A DNA stretch of 35,864 nucleotides from UBA4660 sp034408895 (GCA_034408895.1 JAWXCI010000040.1:1-35864), one strand, 5' to 3'. Shown: positions 6,966 through 16,328, numbered from the stretch's first letter. Numbers and translations are program-made. Notes: generated from the sequence alone by a model not told the origin.

Positions 6966-9566
6966 ATGAAACAAATACTTCTGTTCACATTCACATTGCT
7001 TCTTGCTGCAGGAATCACTTTCGCGCAAGACACAAAAACATCAGACACAAAAACACCTGACAAGAAAAAGGGGAAAAAGGGAAGCGCGTCTTCTGACAAA
7101 AAAGACGAAGACAAGTTTGGCGACATCACCAAAAAATGCACAAAGAGCGATGGTCTCTTCACACTTTGGCGCGACACGGTGAGTGGCAAAACATACCTCG
7201 AAGTAAAAGCCGCGCAACTGGACAAGGATTACATCTACTTCAATCATATTGCCGATGCACCGGTAGAGGCAGGATACTTCCGCGGCTCCTATGGCGACAG
7301 CAAAGTGATTCGTTTCCACCGTTCTTATGAACGCATCGAAGTCCTTCAGGATAACACCAGTTTCTATTACGATCCTGAGTCTGCATTGGCGCGGGCAGCG
7401 GATGCCAACATCAACGACCCGCTGCTGGCCAGCGAAAAAATTGAAGCCACATCGAAAGACAAAACTTCTTACCTGCTGGATGGTGATGCAATTTTCCTCA
7501 GCGAGAAATTCCAGATGATAAAATTCCCTTCGCCACCCGGTGCACCTCCGGGAGCACTCGGCAGCATCAGCAAGGATAAAACCCGCGTGGAAGAGATAAA
7601 CAATTATCCGCAGAACACAGAACTCACTGTGGCTTATGTATTCGAAAATGGAAGCCCTGGTTTCAACTTTTTCACCGAAGCAATTGTTGACGCAAGGAAT
7701 ATCACTATCAAGTACCAACACTCATTGCTCGAAATGCCGAGGAACAATTTCAAAGCGCGGTTGGATGATCCTCGCTTGGGTTACTTCACCACTCAGGTTA
7801 CGGACATGACCAGTTTTTCACCCACTCCTTACCGTGACGTGATCCACCGCTGGAATCTCGAAAAGAAAGATCCCGCAGCAGCAATTTCGGAACCTGTTGA
7901 ACCCATTACCTTCTGGATTGAAAACACTACACCGGTGGAACTGCGCCCCATTATTAAAGAAGCATGTGAGCGCTGGAACGAGGCATTTGAAGTAGCTGGT
8001 TTCCGCAATGCAATGGTGTGCAAAGAGCAACCCGATGACGCGGCATGGGATGCTGGTGATATCCGCTACAACGTATTGCGCTGGACATCTTCTCCGCTTC
8101 CTCCCTTTGGTGGTTACGGCCCTTCCTTCGTTAATCCGCGCACCGGGCAAATTCTTGGTGCCGATATCATGCTTGAATTTGTGGCCATCGTCAATCGGGT
8201 GAATGCTGAAAAAATATTCAAGACTACTGGCTTCCTCACCGATGAAAAACTGGATGCCATGAAACAGATGCACAGCCGCAACCCGTTCTTCTGTATGGCC
8301 AGTGATATGACGAATCACGATTTGATTTTCGGAACCGCAGCTTCATCGGCTTTGGGAATGGATAAAGCGGCAGAGAAAGAAATAGTGCGTCAACTTCTTT
8401 ACAGACTAGTGCTGCATGAAGTAGGGCACACCCTTGGCCTCACCCATAACATGCGTGCAAGCACCATGCAGAGTGTGGAAGCCGTAAAAGACAAGGAGAA
8501 AATTGCCAAAGAAGGTTTGGCAAACAGCGTGATGGAATATCCGGCCTTCAATTATCAACTCGACCCTAAACAACAATCACTTTACTGCGATGGTAAACCG
8601 GGGCCTTATGATTTGTGGGTGATAGAATATGGTTATAGCCCCGCTATGGATGATCCTATTTCGGAAGAATACCGCCTGAAACAAATTACGGATCGCTCAG
8701 TAGATCCAAGGCTTGCTTATGGCAACGATGCCGATGATATGCGCAGCAGTGGAAATGGAATTGATCCTGATGTAAACATCTACGATCTTACCGATGATCC
8801 TGTTCGATATGCATCGGAACGTTGCGATTTGGTGAACACCATACTGCCGAAACTCAAAGACAAATTCTCGAAAAACAACCAGAGTTATCAGGAATTACTA
8901 CAGGCCTATTTCATTACCACTGGCGAATACGGTGGGCAAATTCGCGTAATGACCCGGCAGATTGGCGGTGTGCATTACGACCGAAGTTTTCCCGGGCAGG
9001 GCAGTACCCAAAAACCATTGGATCCAGTAAGCGAAGAAGATCAAAAGGCAGCTATGAGCGCACTGTCGAAATACGCATTTGCGCCCAATGCGTTTGACGC
9101 CACATCCAATGCCTACAATTATTTGCTGGAACAACGGAGAGGATTCAGTCACTTCGGCAATAATCAGGATCCCGATATCCATGCCCGTGTGCTTATGCTT
9201 CAGAGCGAATGCCTTAATCATTTGCTCCACCGCAATGTGTTGCAGCGCATTATTGACAGCAAACTTTATGGTAACGATTACTCGCTGGACGAAGTGATGA
9301 TGGATTTGACAAATTCGATTTTCTCCTCCGATGCAAAAACCAGTGTGAACACTTTCCGCCAGAATCTGCAAGTGGAATACACCGCACGTCTTGGGCGCAT
9401 CCTTGATCCTAAAAACAACTACGATCATGTAAGCATCGGTATGGCCATGAGCGAACTGAAACGTATTGACCAGATGATGGCAGGCGGAACATCGCCAGAT
9501 GCGTTGACCAAGGCACATCGCGACCATGTTCGTTCTAATATTAAGAATTTCCTGGAACCGAAATAG
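6966..9566 (+). CDS. secreted zinc metalloprotease (DUF5117/DUF4953 type)
   Basis: 866 aa from the ATG at 6966 (MKQILLFTFTLLLAAGITFA, a signal peptide); an upstream GTG at 6945 would spoil the signal sequence. A Lys-rich segment follows (about 24-50), then a DUF5117-like beta-rich region and a catalytic domain with the metzincin zinc motif HEVGHTLGLTH at 484-494 and a downstream SVMEYP that probably supplies the Met-turn. Proteins with this layout are large zinc-dependent peptidases common in Bacteroidota, exported to the periplasm or cell surface; their substrates are mostly unknown. There is no T9SS sorting domain at the C-terminus, so it is probably periplasmic or membrane-associated. Its divergent neighbour encodes Kazal-type inhibitor domains, but those target serine proteases, so a direct pairing is not implied. 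Confidence 0.9.
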   Translation: MKQILLFTFTLLLAAGITFAQDTKTSDTKTPDKKKGKKGSASSDKKDEDKFGDITKKCTKSDGLFTLWRDTVSGKTYLEVKAAQLDKDYIYFNHIADAPVEAGYFRGSYGDSKVIRFHRSYERIEVLQDNTSFYYDPESALARAADANINDPLLASEKIEATSKDKTSYLLDGDAIFLSEKFQMIKFPSPPGAPPGALGSISKDKTRVEEINNYPQNTELTVAYVFENGSPGFNFFTEAIVDARNITIKYQHSLLEMPRNNFKARLDDPRLGYFTTQVTDMTSFSPTPYRDVIHRWNLEKKDPAAAISEPVEPITFWIENTTPVELRPIIKEACERWNEAFEVAGFRNAMVCKEQPDDAAWDAGDIRYNVLRWTSSPLPPFGGYGPSFVNPRTGQILGADIMLEFVAIVNRVNAEKIFKTTGFLTDEKLDAMKQMHSRNPFFCMASDMTNHDLIFGTAASSALGMDKAAEKEIVRQLLYRLVLHEVGHTLGLTHNMRASTMQSVEAVKDKEKIAKEGLANSVMEYPAFNYQLDPKQQSLYCDGKPGPYDLWVIEYGYSPAMDDPISEEYRLKQITDRSVDPRLAYGNDADDMRSSGNGIDPDVNIYDLTDDPVRYASERCDLVNTILPKLKDKFSKNNQSYQELLQAYFITTGEYGGQIRVMTRQIGGVHYDRSFPGQGSTQKPLDPVSEEDQKAAMSALSKYAFAPNAFDATSNAYNYLLEQRRGFSHFGNNQDPDIHARVLMLQSECLNHLLHRNVLQRIIDSKLYGNDYSLDEVMMDLTNSIFSSDAKTSVNTFRQNLQVEYTARLGRILDPKNNYDHVSIGMAMSELKRIDQMMAGGTSPDALTKAHRDHVRSNIKNFLEPK

Positions 9567-9586
9567 AAAACAGGATCATTGCTCAT

Positions 9587-9633
9587 AGTCCATAAACCAT
9601 AGCGTTCAACAGCCGCGCTATGGTCCATGGACT
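9587..9633. repeat. extended palindrome downstream of the metalloprotease gene
   Basis: AGTCCAT-aa-ACCATAGCG, an 11-nt loop, then CGCTATGGT-cc-ATGGACT. The 16 paired positions are interrupted by a symmetric 2-nt bulge. No U-tract follows directly, so it is a weak intrinsic terminator. It may stabilise the 3' end of the mRNA or be a dispersed palindromic repeat. Confidence 0.75.
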
Positions 9634-9683
9634 GGATTACTTTCACACCCCGTAAAAAATAAAACCAACAAAAAATAAGTCCA

Positions 9684-11615
9684 ATGAAAAAAATTTATAC
9701 AAAACTTTTTGCTTTTCTTTTACTGATGTCTCCGTTTGCGGGATTTGCTCAACCCTCCAACGACAATACCTGCGATGCTACTTTACTTGTGGTGGATGAT
9801 CCTGCCTTGCTTGGTAGCAACGTTTTTGCAACCGCTCAAGTGTATGAAGCAGCGCCACCCGATGGACCATGTGAGTTTGCATGGTGCGATGGCCTGGAAC
9901 CTGAATTTACTGTGTGGTACCAATTTGTTGCGCCATCGAATGGCGCTGTGGTAATTAGCACCTGTTTCGAAGCAACCGATATGGATACGCAGATAGCTCT
10001 GTGGACAGCGGGCGACTGTGATGATTTTTCTACCTACGATTTCGTTGCCGCAAATGATGATGCAATCGGTGGCTGTGATACCGGAGATCAATTTGCCTCC
10101 ATCCTTTCAATTGATGGACTGAACGCTGGTGATACTTACTACATCCAGTTCGATGGCTTTGATGGTGCGCAGGATATATTTGAAATTGAAGTGACCACTG
10201 GCATTCCCACTTCTCTCGTCAACATTGTTCACAACAGTGCCGATCTTGCTCTTGCTGTTGTTGACCTCTGGATAGAAGGCGAACTTGTAGAAGATGATAT
10301 GGAGTTCCGCACATGCACCGGATATTTGGAATTAATGGCCAACACAAATCTGTTCGTGGCTATTTGTGATGCCGGAAGTGTGGACGACAGTTCCCCTCTT
10401 TATTCCACTTCCTTCACGTTGGATGCAGCAAAAGATTATGTAGCCATTCTGAATGGCATTTACAGTGATTCGGGCTATTCGCCTGAACTGCCTTTAGGTT
10501 TTGCACTGTATGACGATGCGCACCTGGCAGGCCCCGGCTTTGGAATGTGGGATATTCTTTTCCACAATGGCGTTACCGATTCACAGGCGTTTGATGTTGA
10601 ATTGTTAGACGATGGAAGCACTATCGCTGAAAACATTTTCTACAATGATTTCAACAGTGCAGGCTATGTCGAATTGCCAGCAGGTAACTACTCCATTGAT
10701 CTCACCGATGAAAACGGAAACACAATGGGCAACGACTATTGTCTGCAACTGGGAGCATTTGGTTCGCCTGCGCTTACCGTGATCACATCCGGATTTATGG
10801 ATCCATCACAGAACAGCAACGGCCCCGCCTTCGGTCTCTTCTATGTCAACCATTTTAATGGAACGGTTGAACCGGCAATTGAAGGTGCTTGCCCTATTCC
10901 AATCAATGATTTTCCATGTGATGCCATCGAAATAATTGTGGATGCAGCACCAACAACCCACGATAATTCATTTGCTACGGCTGATGAAGGCGAAGTAAAT
11001 CCACCGAATCTGCCGTTAGATGATCCTGAAGCAGATTGCATTAACCTTTGGTGTGATGGTACACCCGTTGACAATACTCTTTGGTTCAAGTTTGTTGCGC
11101 CTTCCACCGGATCGGTAGCAATCACTACATGTTTCGCCACTTCTTTCGACAATCAGGTTGCAGTATGGACTGCCACTTCATGTTCGGACTATTCCACTTT
11201 CGGTTTCCATCAGTGCAACGATGATGCAGATGGGGGCTGCGGTGATGGAGATGTTTACGCTTCGGCTTTTTTTGTTTACTCCCTCACATCAGGCAACACG
11301 TATTGGGTTCAGGTAGATGGCTGGGGTGGAGGAACTGGAGCATTCGACATTGAAATTTTTACCAACGTAGGTGTGGAAGAAAACAGCGCCATCAATTTTA
11401 ATGCATTTCCAAACCCAGCCAAAGACCTGCTTAACATCACCTGCGAGGAATACAATGCAACTGCAACGCTTCGTGATGTGATTGGTCGCGAGGTGAAGAC
11501 TTTTGCTGTGAATGGAAATACTGCGGTGGATGTAAACGAAATTTCTTCCGGGATTTACACATTGACTCTATCCGCAAATGGTGTTAGCACATCCACACGG
11601 ATTGTGATTGAATAA
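9684..11615 (+). CDS. T9SS-secreted protein with two PPC-like domains and a DUF4397 domain
   Basis: 643 aa. Signal peptide about 1-22 (ending AGFAQ). Two similar beta-sandwich domains occur at about 25-170 and 400-540. Each has NDxxC(D)A near its start, W(C)DG, (T/N)(V/L)W(Y/F)(Q/K)FVAPS, (V)(V/A)I(S/T)TCF and a late GDTYYIQFDG or GNTYWVQVDG; this resembles bacterial pre-peptidase C-terminal (PPC) domains. Between them is a DUF4397-like region (VNIVHNSADL, then YVAILNGI). The C-terminus is a T9SS sorting domain (FNAFPNPAKDLLNI, then SSGIYTLTLSANG). Acidic with many Asp residues and paired Cys. It is a surface or extracellular protein without a catalytic motif, possibly binding carbohydrate or protein. 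It stands alone, ends at a strong terminator and is probably transcribed from its own promoter. Confidence 0.88.
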   Translation: MKKIYTKLFAFLLLMSPFAGFAQPSNDNTCDATLLVVDDPALLGSNVFATAQVYEAAPPDGPCEFAWCDGLEPEFTVWYQFVAPSNGAVVISTCFEATDMDTQIALWTAGDCDDFSTYDFVAANDDAIGGCDTGDQFASILSIDGLNAGDTYYIQFDGFDGAQDIFEIEVTTGIPTSLVNIVHNSADLALAVVDLWIEGELVEDDMEFRTCTGYLELMANTNLFVAICDAGSVDDSSPLYSTSFTLDAAKDYVAILNGIYSDSGYSPELPLGFALYDDAHLAGPGFGMWDILFHNGVTDSQAFDVELLDDGSTIAENIFYNDFNSAGYVELPAGNYSIDLTDENGNTMGNDYCLQLGAFGSPALTVITSGFMDPSQNSNGPAFGLFYVNHFNGTVEPAIEGACPIPINDFPCDAIEIIVDAAPTTHDNSFATADEGEVNPPNLPLDDPEADCINLWCDGTPVDNTLWFKFVAPSTGSVAITTCFATSFDNQVAVWTATSCSDYSTFGFHQCNDDADGGCGDGDVYASAFFVYSLTSGNTYWVQVDGWGGGTGAFDIEIFTNVGVEENSAINFNAFPNPAKDLLNITCEEYNATATLRDVIGREVKTFAVNGNTAVDVNEISSGIYTLTLSANGVSTSTRIVIE

Positions 11616-11633
11616 GAAATAAATTGTCCAACG

Positions 11634-11668
11634 AAAAACCCCCCAGCGATTTTCACTGGGGGGTTTTT
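11634..11668. terminator. bidirectional intrinsic terminator
   Basis: 13-bp perfect stem AAAAACCCCCCAG / CTGGGGGGTTTTT with a 9-nt loop. It lies between the convergent T9SS cargo gene and the lipoprotein operon. A-tract and T-tract flanks allow termination in both directions. Confidence 0.93.
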
Positions 11669-11690
11669 ATTTTCCAATTGAGTTTGAAAC

Positions 11691-12278
11691 TTATTTCCTG
11701 TCCTGTTCAAATTTCTCCATCTCCTTGTCAAAAGTTTCCTTAAACTTTTCATAGTTGAAGTCGGCCTTCAGTTTTTCGTCTTTCGAAAGACCAGCTTTGT
11801 ATGCATCAGCCAATTTCTGTCCGGAAAGTTCGATGGCCACATAACTAACGAAAGTTAAGTCTTCGCGCTGAGTAAGCTTCTCACATATTTCTACTGAACC
11901 ACGAAGCTCCTGGTCAACTAGTGTGCGTGCCATCTCCTGAAAAGTTTCAGTGATTTCTTCTTTGTTGTTGAACTCGGTGGAGTTCACGTAGTTATCGCCC
12001 ACCACTTTCATAGTAGTGTTGATGGACTTCGAAAGCTCGCTCATTGCATTAGAACGGGCTTTCTTCTTTGCTGCTTCGCGGTCGCTGCTTTCACCTGTTG
12101 CAGTTGCACGAAATGCGTCTTTGTCGGACATGTACTGTTCGCCTGTGCAATACTCGTTGATGAGGATTTCGCCCTTAGGCTTTGCGGTTTCAGCCATTTT
12201 CTTTTTCTTTTTGCATGAAGCGGTAAAAAGAACAGCAAAGGCCAAAAACAGGATGGTTGTAGATTTTCTAATGTTCAT
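11691..12278 (-). CDS. LPP20-like lipoprotein, last gene of envelope operon
   Basis: 195 aa from the ATG at 12278 (MNIRKSTTILFLAFAVLFTA). A lipoprotein signal ends in FTASC with Cys22, followed by five Lys, so it is probably lipidated. The central part (TATGESSDREAAKKKARSNA, then MSELSKSINTTM) matches the LPP20 pattern of a Gly followed by a run of spaced Ala, an (L/M)-rich helix and a beta strand. The C-terminal 40 residues are highly charged and helical. An upstream in-frame TTG frame adds an Asn/Lys-rich stretch that is clearly not a signal peptide, so I rejected it. It is the fourth gene of a minus-strand set and shares the LPP20-type core with the gene before it. Role unknown; it probably works in the periplasm with its operon partners. 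Confidence 0.75.
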   Translation of the reverse strand: MNIRKSTTILFLAFAVLFTASCKKKKKMAETAKPKGEILINEYCTGEQYMSDKDAFRATATGESSDREAAKKKARSNAMSELSKSINTTMKVVGDNYVNSTEFNNKEEITETFQEMARTLVDQELRGSVEICEKLTQREDLTFVSYVAIELSGQKLADAYKAGLSKDEKLKADFNYEKFKETFDKEMEKFEQDRK

Positions 12279-12387
12279 TGTGTTGGGGTTTTTATTGTTA
12301 TTGTTTGTTTTTTTATTGTTGATATTGGATGTGTTACGAATTTTCAGCAATCGTGCCAAACTCTGTAGCCTTCGCCAGGCAACGGTT

Positions 12388-13794
12388 TCAGAACAGCGAC
12401 TCCAACATGGCCTTCACTATTTCATTCTCCATTTTCTCTTTGCATTTCTTGTAAGCTTCCACACCAGCGGCATCAGCATTCAGTTGAAGCCCCTTGATAT
12501 TATTCTCCGATCGCTGGAACATAATTTCATTAGTAACATTCTTTTTTACTTCAAAATTGTAGTCGAGAAGCGCCACATGAAATCCTTGTGAAGTGCCGCC
12601 TTGGGTGGTATTCGATGTGATTTTAATTACATAGTTAGCATCCGTTTTGGTGGTGGCAATACGATAAGCTTCTGCTGCCAGTTTCGATTGTACCGAATTG
12701 GCAAGTACGATGGATGCACCGTCTTTGCCGAAATAATTTTCATCCGACTCGATAAAGAAAGATGGAGTGATGAGATCAACTTCTACATCGCGCCTGTCTG
12801 TTTTCATGTTCTTTACAAATGTGGAAGTAATGGTGCGGTCAAGGTCAGCCGGAAGAAGCGGTTCGAGGTCCATTCGCAGGCTCACTTTTTTGTCTTTTAC
12901 GCTGGCCGGAATGTCCGATACCGGTACTTTAATTCTACCTTGTTCATCCGTTACCAGTGGTTTTGGTTTCGTGTATCGGTCGGTTTCGTAGTGGTAGAGC
13001 ACGGTGATACCACGAACAGGTTTGCTATTGTACATCACCGCTGCATCCAACACCTGCTGGTAATTGTTTTCTGCCGACAACACCACGTTGGGTTGCTCTA
13101 CAGTGACAACCATGCCCGTGGTGATGCGTTGCAACGAGGAATAAATTTCATTGTCGAGATAAATTCTACTGCTGTCGGTTTCATATTCATTAACCTCGTT
13201 CCAGTATTCCTTCATAGCAAACAATCCATGAAAGTAAAGATCGAAAGCCGATGGAATGTTTGCACGCTTTTCCGCCTCCTGCCCTTTCATCCAATAATCG
13301 TAAGCCGAGTTCATAGCCTGATTTTTCTTCTCCAGTTTTTGTTGTTGGTACAAGGCTTTGTTCAGGCGATAGAACACCCAGAATTCTGTTCCATTTTCCC
13401 ATTGGCCGGCAGTTTCATAGTCGCTTATTTTTTCATCAGTAGTGGTGGCAATGGTGGAAATAAATTCTTCCGAAAAATTCTTGTTTACTTCTAATGAGTT
13501 GAGAAATGTGGTTCCCTGCACGGTCACGCTTATGCCTTGTGCCAGGTCGTTCAATGCATTCTTGCGCGCCACATCAGCATAGTCCAGCGGCTGCGAAGTT
13601 TTAGAGGCAGCGCCAATTCCTATGTAATGCGAACCAACCACGGGGCGGTTGTTCACCCACTCAGGTTTCGGATTCTCAGGGTTCTCTTTGCTTTCCAACA
13701 GGTCTTTCCCGTTTTTACAAGAGAAGGACATGGTGATGATGACCACCATCAGTGATGAAAATAAAGTCAGGTATTTTTTTCTTTGGGTTTTCAT
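12388..13794 (-). CDS. LPP20-family lipoprotein
   Basis: 468 aa. A lipoprotein signal ends at SFSC (Cys26). The LPP20 domain follows: EWVNNRPVVGSHYIGIGAA, then DVARKNALNDLAQGISVTVQ. A helical stretch comes next (about 150-220) and then a beta-rich C-terminal half with KPVRGITVLYHYETD and a region resembling an immunoglobulin-like or carboxypeptidase-regulatory fold (inference). LPP20 proteins are outer-membrane or periplasmic lipoproteins; in vibrios and campylobacters members such as FlgP support the flagellar outer-membrane rings, but no flagellar genes are visible here. It sits 36 bp after the CsgG-like gene and 109 bp before the second LPP20-type gene, so co-transcription is likely. A long open frame on the opposite strand is only its shadow. 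Confidence 0.82.
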   Translation of the reverse strand: MKTQRKKYLTLFSSLMVVIITMSFSCKNGKDLLESKENPENPKPEWVNNRPVVGSHYIGIGAASKTSQPLDYADVARKNALNDLAQGISVTVQGTTFLNSLEVNKNFSEEFISTIATTTDEKISDYETAGQWENGTEFWVFYRLNKALYQQQKLEKKNQAMNSAYDYWMKGQEAEKRANIPSAFDLYFHGLFAMKEYWNEVNEYETDSSRIYLDNEIYSSLQRITTGMVVTVEQPNVVLSAENNYQQVLDAAVMYNSKPVRGITVLYHYETDRYTKPKPLVTDEQGRIKVPVSDIPASVKDKKVSLRMDLEPLLPADLDRTITSTFVKNMKTDRRDVEVDLITPSFFIESDENYFGKDGASIVLANSVQSKLAAEAYRIATTKTDANYVIKITSNTTQGGTSQGFHVALLDYNFEVKKNVTNEIMFQRSENNIKGLQLNADAAGVEAYKKCKEKMENEIVKAMLESLF

Positions 13795-13830
13795 AATTTC
13801 AAAATCAGGCCAGCCTATCTAACAGATTCA

Positions 13831-15195
13831 CTATTGAATCACGCTTTGAAATATCGAGCCGATTTCACTGGACATTTTAAGTGACACCTGATTGAACAAG
13901 TCGTTGGAAAGTTCACCTGGGGCTTTCAGGGTTTGCCTGCCCTGGAGTAAACCCTGCAACGAATTTTTTTCGCGTTCAGCCAGGTTGGGGCCCGTTTGCC
14001 CTGCGGGAACCAATGATTTTCCATCGCCATCGTATTTGGCATACAGAACTTCATCCATTAACGATTTTTCAATGATTTCCGTTTTCATTATTTCACCGGT
14101 TTTCAGAGAAATCAGTTTGTACTGGAAAGTCACCGCGCAGGAATTAGTGTTGTAATATTCGGTGTACTTCACCGGTTTGTATTTCGTTTCGAAATACTCC
14201 TGTCCTGTTTCCTGGTTCACTTTTTTTACGCGGTACGATTCGTAGGCATCGCGTGTGCTGGTTTTTATTCGGCCGTTGTTCTGGTCGAAACTCAAAACGG
14301 TTCCGGTAAGTATGGCTTGAGCACCCACCAGGTTTCCTACTTCTACAGCGGTGGATTCATTTATTACTCCTGAAAGTTGCAGTTTTTGTTCCTGCAAAAT
14401 TGCTTGCATGTTTTCGCGGTCCACCACTTTTAGGAATGGGTCCTTGATAGCGGTAACCGCTTCAAGGGTATAGGCATTCATCTTGGCATCCATTCCTTGC
14501 TGGCCGGTGGCATTTTCGAAAGGAAGAAGTGCCACAGTGAAAGTGCCTTTCTTCAACGATTCATCTTTCATGGCTTTAGCATCCTTGTAATCCAGCTTTC
14601 GCTGTATCACCTTTTCAAAATTGGTGTATGCCTTTCTGTAATATCCTACTGCAAAAGATTTTTTTCCTTCACTGTACAGCGGTTCGAGGTATGCAATGTC
14701 GCCCAGGTCTTTCGCGTCTTTGTAATCCGGGTCGAGCTTGCGAATTTCAGAAAACCGGGATTCTGCTTCTGTGAATTTTTGTTCTTCCAAAAGACTAGTT
14801 CCCTCATCATACAACTGCATGAGGTAAGTGCCTTTGGCGGATTCGTAATCTGTAGCATAGAAATCTGCCAGCAAAAGATCAACACCTACGCCTTTTATTT
14901 TATCGCGGTAGTCGCGAGCTTTATGAAATGAGTACACGGCCTCCTTTGAGGTACCAAAGTTTTTCGACTTAGAAAAATCGTTCAGCATTTCGTTCAAAAC
15001 GAGTTGGCCGGTTTTCTTCATTCCAAGTTGTGCGTCAATGTTGTCGCGCTTGCGCTGCAGTGCATTGTAATAGTTCTCCGATGCCTCGCGCACCAGGCCT
15101 GCTGCTTCCTGCTTCTGTCCCAATTTGGTGAAATGCTTTGAGCCGGTACAGGCTGCAAGCAACAGGAAGGATAGAATTATAGAAAGGTTTTTCAT
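13831..15195 (-). CDS. CsgG-like lipoprotein with N-terminal helical repeats
   Basis: 454 aa from the ATG at 15195 (MKNLSIILSFLLLAAC). The lipobox LAAC puts the lipid-bearing Cys at 16. Residues about 20-215 are TPR-like helices (EASENYYNALQRK, EAESRFSEIRKLDPDYKDAK, then AYTNFEKVIQRKLDYKDAK). Residues 217-400 form a CsgG/TolB-N-like domain: FTVALLPFENATG, FLKVVDRENMQAILQEQ, then VGNLVGAQAILTGTV. CsgG proteins build outer-membrane pores for curli; the same fold also occurs in LpoB-type cell-wall regulators and FlgT-like proteins. Without CsgE, CsgF or curlin genes nearby, curli secretion is not supported. It is the second gene of the operon, about 98 bp after the DUF4476 gene. Confidence 0.85.
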   Translation of the reverse strand: MKNLSIILSFLLLAACTGSKHFTKLGQKQEAAGLVREASENYYNALQRKRDNIDAQLGMKKTGQLVLNEMLNDFSKSKNFGTSKEAVYSFHKARDYRDKIKGVGVDLLLADFYATDYESAKGTYLMQLYDEGTSLLEEQKFTEAESRFSEIRKLDPDYKDAKDLGDIAYLEPLYSEGKKSFAVGYYRKAYTNFEKVIQRKLDYKDAKAMKDESLKKGTFTVALLPFENATGQQGMDAKMNAYTLEAVTAIKDPFLKVVDRENMQAILQEQKLQLSGVINESTAVEVGNLVGAQAILTGTVLSFDQNNGRIKTSTRDAYESYRVKKVNQETGQEYFETKYKPVKYTEYYNTNSCAVTFQYKLISLKTGEIMKTEIIEKSLMDEVLYAKYDGDGKSLVPAGQTGPNLAEREKNSLQGLLQGRQTLKAPGELSNDLFNQVSLKMSSEIGSIFQSVIQ

Positions 15196-15293
15196 ATACG
15201 AAGTGTGTAAAGTTGTTTCGAATAGCGATGCGTTTTTTGTTGTTGCTGTGAGGTAAGTGGCTTTCGGCAATGCCGGAAGCACTGTTCTTGTTT

Positions 15294-16328
15294 TTACTTT
15301 GAGTTGATGTATTCATTCAGCTCTTCAGTGCTGGAAGAAAAACCGAACACATCATTCACGATATAATAATTGCTCTGGTCGAAGCAATAATCGTAGGCGT
15401 ACTTGGCGTAAGCAAGTTTTGTTTCCTCGAATCCGAAGAGTTCGCAGATTTCCTTGATTTGTGCTGCTTTGAGGCAATTGGCCTTTGTAATGGTTTTTGC
15501 CTGTGACAGTTTGGTCTCATCAAATCCCTTGCTGCCTATGGAGTTTTTTGCAGAATCGAAATTGGCCTGCGACATTGCACTTGCACAACGGCTATCAACT
15601 ATCACAACTTCTTCCCTCGGCTTCGCAATAGCTGTGTTAGAGGTGTTGTTCGATGTAGTTGTTTTCGTTGTGGTAGTTGTAGTAGTTGAATGACTTTCCT
15701 GCACATCCGTTCCCATTTCCATTGCATCACCTTCCACCTTCACATCCACCCCCATGTTTACACCACCCAGGTTCATGTTCATGGAAACTTTGTCGGTGGT
15801 AGTTGTGTTGGGATCCGTTTTAGTAGTCGTGGTAGTTTTTTCGGTAACGGTCACGGAATTGTTCACTCCTGTTTCGTTGGTGGCTACTTGTGTTGATGAA
15901 TTCGAGCCTTCAGTTTTTTCAACCGGGGCGTCATCTGCTTCAGCATAATTCTTCACATCTGAATCCACGGGTTGTGTTGTGGTGGCAGCAGAACCTGTAA
16001 GTGGTGTAGCAGATTGCCAGCGGCAAACAAACTCCCCTTTCTTATTCACTTTAATCATGTAGGAATTGTCCATTCCGGCCTGAAGGCCAAAAGTGTTGTC
16101 GGAAAAATCCTTGAGTGCTGCGTCAGCGAAGTCCACCCGCAACTGGTAGAACTCAGAGATGAGACTGGTCATCTTAACGTTTGACTTCGGTGTATCGTTT
16201 TGTTGTTCACCATTCAGGTAGATGGTGAACTTCTCGCCATTCTCTGAGAAAATGGTGGCGCTTGAAGTTTGTGAAAATGCCGCTGCTGAGAACAAGAGCG
16301 AGCATACAACGGTGTAGATTTTTTTCAT
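15294..16328 (-). CDS. DUF4476 domain protein with Thr-rich linker
   Basis: 344 aa. Signal peptide 1-19 (MKKIYTVVCSLLFSAAAFS). An N-terminal beta domain (about 22-110) contains FTIYLNGEQQNDTP and LQAGMDNSYMIKVNKKGEF. A low-complexity linker (about 112-235) has long Thr runs and a short acidic beta-like part (MNMNLGGVNMGVDVKVEG). The C-terminal DUF4476 domain is at about 245-342 (FDSAKNSIGSKGFDETKLSQ, KAAQIKEICELFGFEETKLA, then NYYIVNDVFGFSS). DUF4476 is of unknown function and largely restricted to Bacteroidota. It is the first gene of the minus-strand operon. The Thr runs are encoded by repeated ACA/ACT/ACC codons and may vary in length between strains. Exported, probably periplasmic or surface-exposed. 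Confidence 0.87.
   Translation of the reverse strand: MKKIYTVVCSLLFSAAAFSQTSSATIFSENGEKFTIYLNGEQQNDTPKSNVKMTSLISEFYQLRVDFADAALKDFSDNTFGLQAGMDNSYMIKVNKKGEFVCRWQSATPLTGSAATTTQPVDSDVKNYAEADDAPVEKTEGSNSSTQVATNETGVNNSVTVTEKTTTTTKTDPNTTTTDKVSMNMNLGGVNMGVDVKVEGDAMEMGTDVQESHSTTTTTTTKTTTSNNTSNTAIAKPREEVVIVDSRCASAMSQANFDSAKNSIGSKGFDETKLSQAKTITKANCLKAAQIKEICELFGFEETKLAYAKYAYDYCFDQSNYYIVNDVFGFSSSTEELNEYINSK

Noticed and set aside
5082..9566. Toxin-antitoxin-like pairing of the Kazal protein with the adjacent metalloprotease
   Set aside because: Kazal domains inhibit serine proteases, while the neighbour is a zinc metzincin; divergent orientation alone is not evidence.
12601..13494. 297-aa plus-strand open frame
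   Set aside because: It is antisense to the LPP20 lipoprotein gene, whose signal peptide and domain are clear; the product is low-quality with no domain.
13831..15195. Curli secretion channel (true CsgG)
   Set aside because: The N-terminal TPR-like half and lack of csgE, csgF or curlin genes argue for a CsgG-fold protein of another role.
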